A DNA stretch of 64,000 nt. It comes from Pseudoxanthomonas sp. CF125. Lineage in GTDB: Bacteria; Pseudomonadota; Gammaproteobacteria; Xanthomonadales; Xanthomonadaceae. Below the pieces are notes generated by a model that worked only from the letters and a program-made list of their open reading frames with translations, was not told the DNA's origin and made no database searches. The position numbers and the translations under genes were made by a program. This document shows, one piece after another, positions 59,523 through 64,000 of this stretch (position 1 is the stretch's first letter; each line of letters starts with the position of its first letter). The stretch is from contig NZ_FNLD01000001.1 in NCBI RefSeq assembly GCF_900104085.1, forward strand, positions 286,943 through 350,942, given 5' to 3'.

Positions 59523-62500
59523 ATGAGCACGCCGGCTTCGAATCTTCCCGCCACCCAGAGCGACAACACCCCGCTGCGCTTCGTCACCGCCGCCAGCCTG
59601 TTCGACGGGCACGATGCGGCGATCAACATCATGCGCCGCCTGATCCAGGGGCAGGGCGCCGAAGTGATCCACCTCGGCCACAACCGCAGCGTCGAGGACG
59701 TGGTGCGCGCCGCGCTGCAGGAAGACGCCGACGCCATCGCCCTGTCGTCCTACCAGGGCGGGCACGTCGAATATTTCAAGTACATGGTCGACATGCTGGC
59801 CGAACGCGGCGCCAGCCATATCCGCGTGTTCGGCGGCGGCGGCGGCACCATCACGCCTGAGGAAATCCGCGAGCTGCAGGCCTACGGCGTGGAACGCATC
59901 TACCACCCCAACGACGGCATGCACATGGGCCTGGTGCAGATGATCGAGGATGTGGTGGAGCGCGCGGAGGGCGCGCGGGATTCGGAATTCGGGATTTGGG
60001 ATTCGCAAAGGCGAAATCCTGACATCAGCGACGAGATCGCCATCGGCCGAATGCTCAGCGCGATAGAGGACGGCGTTTTTTCCGAGGCCGAGCTGGCCCT
60101 GATGCGCAAGACCTGGGTCAATCCCCGCCACAACGAATCCCGAATCCCGAATCCCGAATCACGCGCCACCCCCGTCCTCGGCATCACCGGCACCGGCGGC
60201 GCCGGCAAGTCCTCGGTCACCGACGAACTGTTGAACCGCTTCCTGGCCAGCTTCCCGCAGATGCGCATCGCGGTGATCTCGGTCGATCCCACCCGCCGCC
60301 GTACCGGCGGCGCGCTGCTGGGCGACCGCATCCGCATGAATTCGCTGCGCAGCCACCGCGTGTACATGCGCTCCATGGCTACGCGCCGGCAGCATGCGGC
60401 CACCAACATGGTGTTGAAGGACTGCATCGGTTTCCTCAAGGGCCTGGGCTACGACCTGGTCATCGTGGAAACGGCCGGCATCGGCCAGAGCGATTCGGAA
60501 ATCGTCGATCTGGTCGATTTCCCCATGTACGTGATGACCAGCGAGTATGGCGCTGCCAGCCAGCTGGAAAAGATCGACATGCTCGATTTCGCCGAGCTGA
60601 TCGTGCTCAACAAATACGACAAGCGCGGCGCCGAAGACGCATTGCGCGACGTGCGCAAGCAGTGGAAGCGCAACCGCGTCGCTTTCCAGACCGCAGACGA
60701 GGACGTACCGGCGTACCCCACCATCGCCAGCCAGTTCAACGACCCTGGCATCAGCTGGATGTTCGTCAATCTGTGCCGTCTGTTGCGCGAAAAACTTTCG
60801 CTCCCGGCGCAGAAGTGGACGCCGCAATTGGACACTTCGCTGAAGGAGCCGCGCGCCACCGTGCTGATCCCCGGTGCGCGCGTGCGTTACCTGGCCGAAA
60901 TCGCCGAGCAGGGCAGGGGCATCAACAAGGCCGTCGAACAGCAGGCGGAAATCGCCAGCCGTGCGCAGCACCTGTGGGAGTCGCTGCGGGAAATCGGTGA
61001 TGACAAGCTGCCGAAGGCGCTGGATCTGTTTGCGACCGACGACTTGCTCCTTCCCCCGTTCACGGGGGAAGGTTGGGATGGGGGCAAGGCCTCCGACCAA
61101 CCTGCATCGGCCGCCGGCCCCCACCCCAACCCTCCCCCGAAATCGGGGGAGGGGGCAATCCACATCGATCGTTCGCTGTTGACGTTGCGCCAGCGCTACC
61201 AGGACGCCGTCCAGTCCCTGACCAACGAAAACCTGAAGCTCTTGCGTGACTGGCCGCAGCGCCTGAAGTCCATCACCGACGAACACTTCACCTACGAAGT
61301 ACGCGGCAAGGCCGTCACCGGCGAAAACTACCGCCAGTCGCTCAGCCACCAGCCCATCCCCAAGATCGCCGCGCCCACCTACAAGTCGTGGGGCGAACTG
61401 CTGACCTTCCTGGGCAAGGAAAACCTGCCGGGCAGCTATCCGTTCACCGGCGGCGTGTATCCGTACCGCCGCACCGGCGAAGACCCCATCCGCATGTTCG
61501 CCGGCGAAGGCACGCCGGAGCGCACCAACCGCCGTTTCCACTACCTGTCGGTCGGCCAGCCCGCCGCGCGCCTGTCCACGGCGTTCGACAGCGTGACGCT
61601 GTACGGCGAAGACCCCGCGCCGCGTCCGGACATCTACGGCAAGATCGGCAACTCCGGCGTCAACATCCCGACGCTCGACGACATGAAGAAGCTGTATTCC
61701 GGCTTCGACCTGTGCTCGCCCACCACCAGCGTATCGATGACCATCAACGGCCCGGCGCCGATGATCCTGGCCATGTTCATGAACACCGCCATCGACCAGC
61801 AGGTGGAGTTGTACCTGAAGGAAGACGAGCAGCGCTGGAAAGACGCCGAAGCGACCATCGCCAAACTGTTCGAAGGCCGCCAGCGTCCGCAGTACCACGG
61901 TGAACTGCCGCCCACCAACAACGGTCTTGGTCTGGGCCTGCTGGGCATCACCGGCGAACAGGTGGTCGATGCGGAAACCTACGCGCGCATCAAGGCGCAG
62001 ACGCTCAAGACCGTGCGCGGCACCGTGCAGGCCGACATCCTGAAGGAAGACCAGGCGCAGAACACCTGCATCTTCAGCACCGAATTCGCGCTGCGCATGA
62101 TGGGCGACATCCAGCAGTACTTCGTCGATAACGGCGTGCGCAATTTCTATTCGGTGTCCATTTCCGGCTACCACATCGCCGAAGCCGGCGCGAATCCGAT
62201 CTCGCAACTCGCGTTTACGCTGAGCAACGGCTTCACCATCGTCGAGTACTACCTGGCCCGCGGCATGAAGGTGGACGACTTCGCCGCCAACCTGTCGTTC
62301 TTTTTCAGCAACGGCATGGATCCGGAATACACCGTCATCGGCCGCGTCGCCCGCCGCATCTGGGCGCGCGCCATGCGCGAACGCTACGGCGCCAACGAAC
62401 GCTCGCAGATGATGAAGTACCACATCCAGACTTCGGGCCGTTCGCTGCACGCGCAGGAAATCCAGTTCAACGACATCCGCACCACGCTGCAGGCGCTGTA

Positions 62501-63179
62501 TGCGCTGTTCGACAACTGCAACTCACTGCACACCAACGCCTACGACGAGGCCATCACCACGCCGACGGAAGAATCGGTGCGCCGCGCAGTGGCCATCCAG
62601 ATGATCATCAACAAGGAGCTGGGGCTCAACTTCATCGAGAATCCGTGGCAGGGCAGCTTCGCCGTGGATTACCTGACCGATCTGGTGGAAGAGGCCGTGT
62701 ACAAGGAATTCGAAGCCATCAGCGAGCGCGGCGGCGTGCTGGGCGCCATGGACACCATGTACCAGCGCGGCAAGATCCAGGAAGAGTCGCTGTACTACGA
62801 ACACAAGAAGCACGACGGCAGTCTGCCGCTGGTGGGCGTCAACACCTTCCTGCCGCGCGAGCACGGCGGCGACATCGTCACCGAGATCGAGCTGATCCGC
62901 TCGACCGAAGAAGAGAAGGGCCAGCAGATCGCCAACGTGCTGGGCTGGCAGAAGTCGCGCAACGCGCTGGCGCCCGATGGCGAGACCTCGCACGGCCATG
63001 TGGTGGATTCGGAAGACGTGGAAGTCCACGACGGCCACGGACTGGGTTATTTGCAGGACACCGCACGCCAACGCCAGAACGTGTTCACTGCGTTGATGGA
63101 AGCGGTGAAGACCCACTCATTGGGTCAGATCAGCCATGCGCTGTACGACGTGGGTGGGGAGTACCGGCGCAACATGTGA
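59523..63179 (+). CDS. icmF: Fused isobutyryl-CoA mutase (IcmF)
   Basis: The 1218-residue adenosylcobalamin enzyme interconverts isobutyryl-CoA and n-butyryl-CoA. Domains: B12-binding (about 24-150; [34 protein letters not shown]), MeaI-like GTPase (about 215-470; [11 protein letters not shown]-loop, [18 protein letters not shown]) and mutase TIM barrel (about 555-1218; [32 protein letters not shown]). Two in-frame segments look like interspersed repeats: arms at residues about 150-163 and 205-215, and a Pro/Gly-rich segment at about 509-545 between GTPase and mutase. The frame is intact throughout. Isobutyryl rather than another acyl substrate is inferred from the fused architecture only. 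Confidence 0.93.
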   Translation: MSTPASNLPATQSDNTPLRFVTAASLFDGHDAAINIMRRLIQGQGAEVIHLGHNRSVEDVVRAALQEDADAIALSSYQGGHVEYFKYMVDMLAERGASHIRVFGGGGGTITPEEIRELQAYGVERIYHPNDGMHMGLVQMIEDVVERAEGARDSEFGIWDSQRRNPDISDEIAIGRMLSAIEDGVFSEAELALMRKTWVNPRHNESRIPNPESRATPVLGITGTGGAGKSSVTDELLNRFLASFPQMRIAVISVDPTRRRTGGALLGDRIRMNSLRSHRVYMRSMATRRQHAATNMVLKDCIGFLKGLGYDLVIVETAGIGQSDSEIVDLVDFPMYVMTSEYGAASQLEKIDMLDFAELIVLNKYDKRGAEDALRDVRKQWKRNRVAFQTADEDVPAYPTIASQFNDPGISWMFVNLCRLLREKLSLPAQKWTPQLDTSLKEPRATVLIPGARVRYLAEIAEQGRGINKAVEQQAEIASRAQHLWESLREIGDDKLPKALDLFATDDLLLPPFTGEGWDGGKASDQPASAAGPHPNPPPKSGEGAIHIDRSLLTLRQRYQDAVQSLTNENLKLLRDWPQRLKSITDEHFTYEVRGKAVTGENYRQSLSHQPIPKIAAPTYKSWGELLTFLGKENLPGSYPFTGGVYPYRRTGEDPIRMFAGEGTPERTNRRFHYLSVGQPAARLSTAFDSVTLYGEDPAPRPDIYGKIGNSGVNIPTLDDMKKLYSGFDLCSPTTSVSMTINGPAPMILAMFMNTAIDQQVELYLKEDEQRWKDAEATIAKLFEGRQRPQYHGELPPTNNGLGLGLLGITGEQVVDAETYARIKAQTLKTVRGTVQADILKEDQAQNTCIFSTEFALRMMGDIQQYFVDNGVRNFYSVSISGYHIAEAGANPISQLAFTLSNGFTIVEYYLARGMKVDDFAANLSFFFSNGMDPEYTVIGRVARRIWARAMRERYGANERSQMMKYHIQTSGRSLHAQEIQFNDIRTTLQALYALFDNCNSLHTNAYDEAITTPTEESVRRAVAIQMIINKELGLNFIENPWQGSFAVDYLTDLVEEAVYKEFEAISERGGVLGAMDTMYQRGKIQEESLYYEHKKHDGSLPLVGVNTFLPREHGGDIVTEIELIRSTEEEKGQQIANVLGWQKSRNALAPDGETSHGHVVDSEDVEVHDGHGLGYLQDTARQRQNVFTALMEAVKTHSLGQISHALYDVGGEYRRNM
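59974..60166. repeat. Inverted repeat arms (family G) inside icmF coding sequence
   Basis: GGGATTCGGAATTCGGGATT (about 59978-59998) and its inverse CGAATCCCGAATCCCGAATC (about 60138-60160) lie about 140 bases apart in the linker between the B12-binding and GTPase domains. They resemble the GGGATTCGGGATTCGGG repeats of Xanthomonadaceae intergenic regions but are read in frame here. Confidence 0.75.
61047..61157. repeat. Interspersed repeat family E copy 3, inside icmF
   Basis: CTTCCCCCGTTCACGGGGGA and CCCTCCCCCGAAATCGGGGG flank GGTTGGGATGGGGGC/CCACCCCAACC arms, matching intergenic family E elements. It encodes a Pro/Gly-rich linker ([11 protein letters not shown] to PPPKSGEG). Confidence 0.8.
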
Positions 63180-63224
63180 GGCGTGCAGCGCTAACCTCAC
63201 CCTGAGGAAGGCTTGAACCGCTCT

Positions 63225-63303
63225 TCTCCCGTGATCCCCAGCGTAGCGAGGGATCTGTTTTCCCTGCGAACCAGCAGCTCCCTCGCTACGCTCGGGATGA
63301 CAT
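63225..63303. repeat. Inverted repeat, family F, between icmF and DUF2058 gene
   Basis: GCGTAGCGAGGGA and TCCCTCGCTACGC arms (63241-63253 and 63281-63293, inside longer CCCAGCGTAGCGAGGG/TCGCTACGCTCGGGA arms) enclose a 27-base loop. It resembles the CCCGAGCGTAGCGAGGGA repeats common in proteobacterial intergenic DNA. Confidence 0.8.
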
Positions 63304-63341
63304 TCGACGCTATCCCGGCTCCACAACAGGTTTCGATCTTC

Positions 63342-63881
63342 ATGCGCAATCCCCTGCAGGAACAACTGCTCAAGGCCGGCCTGGTCAAGAAGTCCAAGGT
63401 CGCCGAGGTCGCGCGCGAACAGGCCAGGCTGCGCCACGGCAAGGCGCCGCCGGCGCCCAGCGCGGAGCAGGCCGAAGCCGAGCGCGTGCGCCTGGAAAAG
63501 GCCGAGCGCGACCGCGCGCTGGCTGCCGAACGCAACGCGCAGGCGCGTCTGCACGAGCAACGCGCGCAGGTCCGGCAGATCGTCGAGCAGAACAAGCTGA
63601 AGCTCATCGGCGAGATCGCTTATGCCTTCACCGACGAAAGCGTCATCAGGAACGTGCTGGTCGACGAAACCGTGCGCAAGCAATTGGCCGGCGGCGCTCT
63701 GGTCATCGTCCGTCACGACCAGGGTTATGCGGTAATCCCGCGTGCAGCGGCCGACAAGGTCTACGCCCGCGATGCGGCGATGGTCGTGCTGGACCACGGC
63801 AAGGCCGGGGAAGGTTCAACCGATGGCGCGGACGACGACTACTACAGCCAGTTCAAAGTGCCGGACGATCTGATCTGGTAA
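63342..63881 (+). CDS. DUF2058 family protein
   Basis: The 179-residue protein begins MRNPLQEQLLKAGLVKKSK, followed by a charged coiled coil (about residues 20-85, rich in Ala, Glu, Arg) and a C-terminal globular domain ending DDYYSQFKVPDDLIW, all typical of DUF2058 (YaiL-like) proteins. These bind nucleic acid or ribosome-related partners in suggestions, but function is unproven. Start chosen at ATG 63342 as the family's N-terminus; upstream sequence is repeat. Confidence 0.88.
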   Translation: MRNPLQEQLLKAGLVKKSKVAEVAREQARLRHGKAPPAPSAEQAEAERVRLEKAERDRALAAERNAQARLHEQRAQVRQIVEQNKLKLIGEIAYAFTDESVIRNVLVDETVRKQLAGGALVIVRHDQGYAVIPRAAADKVYARDAAMVVLDHGKAGEGSTDGADDDYYSQFKVPDDLIW

Positions 63882-63903
63882 CAGAACCGCAGCCACCCGC
63901 CTT

Positions 63904-63930
63904 TGTGTAGGAGCGGCGTAAGCCGCGAAG
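63904..63930. repeat. REP half-element, family C copy 4
   Basis: TGTAGGAGCGGCGTAAGCCG, with the GCGGC-TAA-GCCGC hairpin, follows the DUF2058 stop. Only one arm is seen before the window's end. Confidence 0.7.
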
Positions 63931-64000
63931 CCCTGAAAAATCCAGCCGCCTTCCTGCGCTGAAATCCGGTGATCCGTGGCGGGACAGGGTGAGGGTCCTG

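Noticed and set aside
59974..61157. icmF as a pseudogene because of the repeat insertions
   Set aside because: The frame is unbroken over 1218 codons and all cofactor, GTPase and mutase motifs remain.
60159..62450. 763-codon open frame on the minus strand
   Set aside because: It lies antisense to icmF with no recognisable domain; the icmF frame has clear motifs along the same stretch.

Overview
The window is most likely chromosomal DNA of a GC-rich gammaproteobacterium of the Xanthomonadaceae (Lysobacter, Luteimonas, Pseudoxanthomonas and relatives). This rests on gene content and style: a long-form hisG, a bifunctional hisB and fused hisIE headed by a TrpR/YerC-like regulator; a fused IcmF mutase; the FeoA/FeoB/Cys-rich protein set; many interspersed REP-type palindromes with a RAYT transposase; and a DUF2388/DUF4105 pair. 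The genus cannot be fixed from the sequence alone.

Layout. 1-6500 is a visibly AT-richer accessory segment lying against the 3' end of a tRNA-Pro(CGG) gene. It holds the C-terminal part of a large helical protein (+) and, convergent to it, a tight three-gene operon (Ser/Thr kinase, compact SF1 helicase, unknown protein) that looks like a defence or signalling cassette. 6650-20259 carries tRNA-Pro, hisS, a HAL/PAL-type ammonia-lyase, a membrane protein, a 7TMR-DISM diguanylate cyclase, and the histidine operon (regulator-hisG-D-C-B-H-A-F-IE). 20381-28056 holds a secreted phosphoesterase, a YdeI-type protein, a methionine-salvage operon (mtnB-mtnD-mtnC plus a DMT exporter), an amino-acid permease and a NUDIX protein. 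28158-33508 holds serA divergent from a D-2-hydroxyglutarate dehydrogenase, then the DUF2388/DUF4105 pair. 33798-43261, all on the minus strand, carries EF-P-like EfpL, an SDR, a GNAT, a PAS-GGDEF-EAL protein, HMG-CoA lyase, a lipoprotein, methylcrotonyl-CoA carboxylase alpha, a VOC protein and methylglutaconyl-CoA hydratase. 43370-46296 is feoAB with a Cys-rich partner and a RAYT flanked by its REPs. 46443-57360 (minus) has a zinc-ribbon protein and bactofilin, methylcrotonyl-CoA carboxylase beta, two Ala-rich lipoproteins, a thiolase, a subtilase, isovaleryl-CoA dehydrogenase and leucine dehydrogenase. 57842-63881 (plus) has a TetR regulator with a hydrolase, IcmF and a DUF2058 protein.

How the genes work together. 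Leucine dehydrogenase, isovaleryl-CoA dehydrogenase, both carboxylase subunits, the hydratase, HMG-CoA lyase and a thiolase give nearly the whole route from leucine to acetyl-CoA and acetoacetate, spread over about 19 kb. IcmF adds isobutyryl-/n-butyryl-CoA interconversion, which suits an organism that makes and degrades iso-branched acyl chains. SerA and D-2-hydroxyglutarate dehydrogenase form a known metabolic couple. HisS and the his operon place histidine charging and synthesis close together.

The most notable observations are the kinase/helicase/unknown operon beside tRNA-Pro; at least seven families of interspersed inverted repeats, several of which supply the stop codon of the adjacent gene; repeats carried in frame inside icmF; a 72-bp tandem repeat running into the stop codon of isovaleryl-CoA dehydrogenase; and paired TetR-type operators, one of them inside a coding start.
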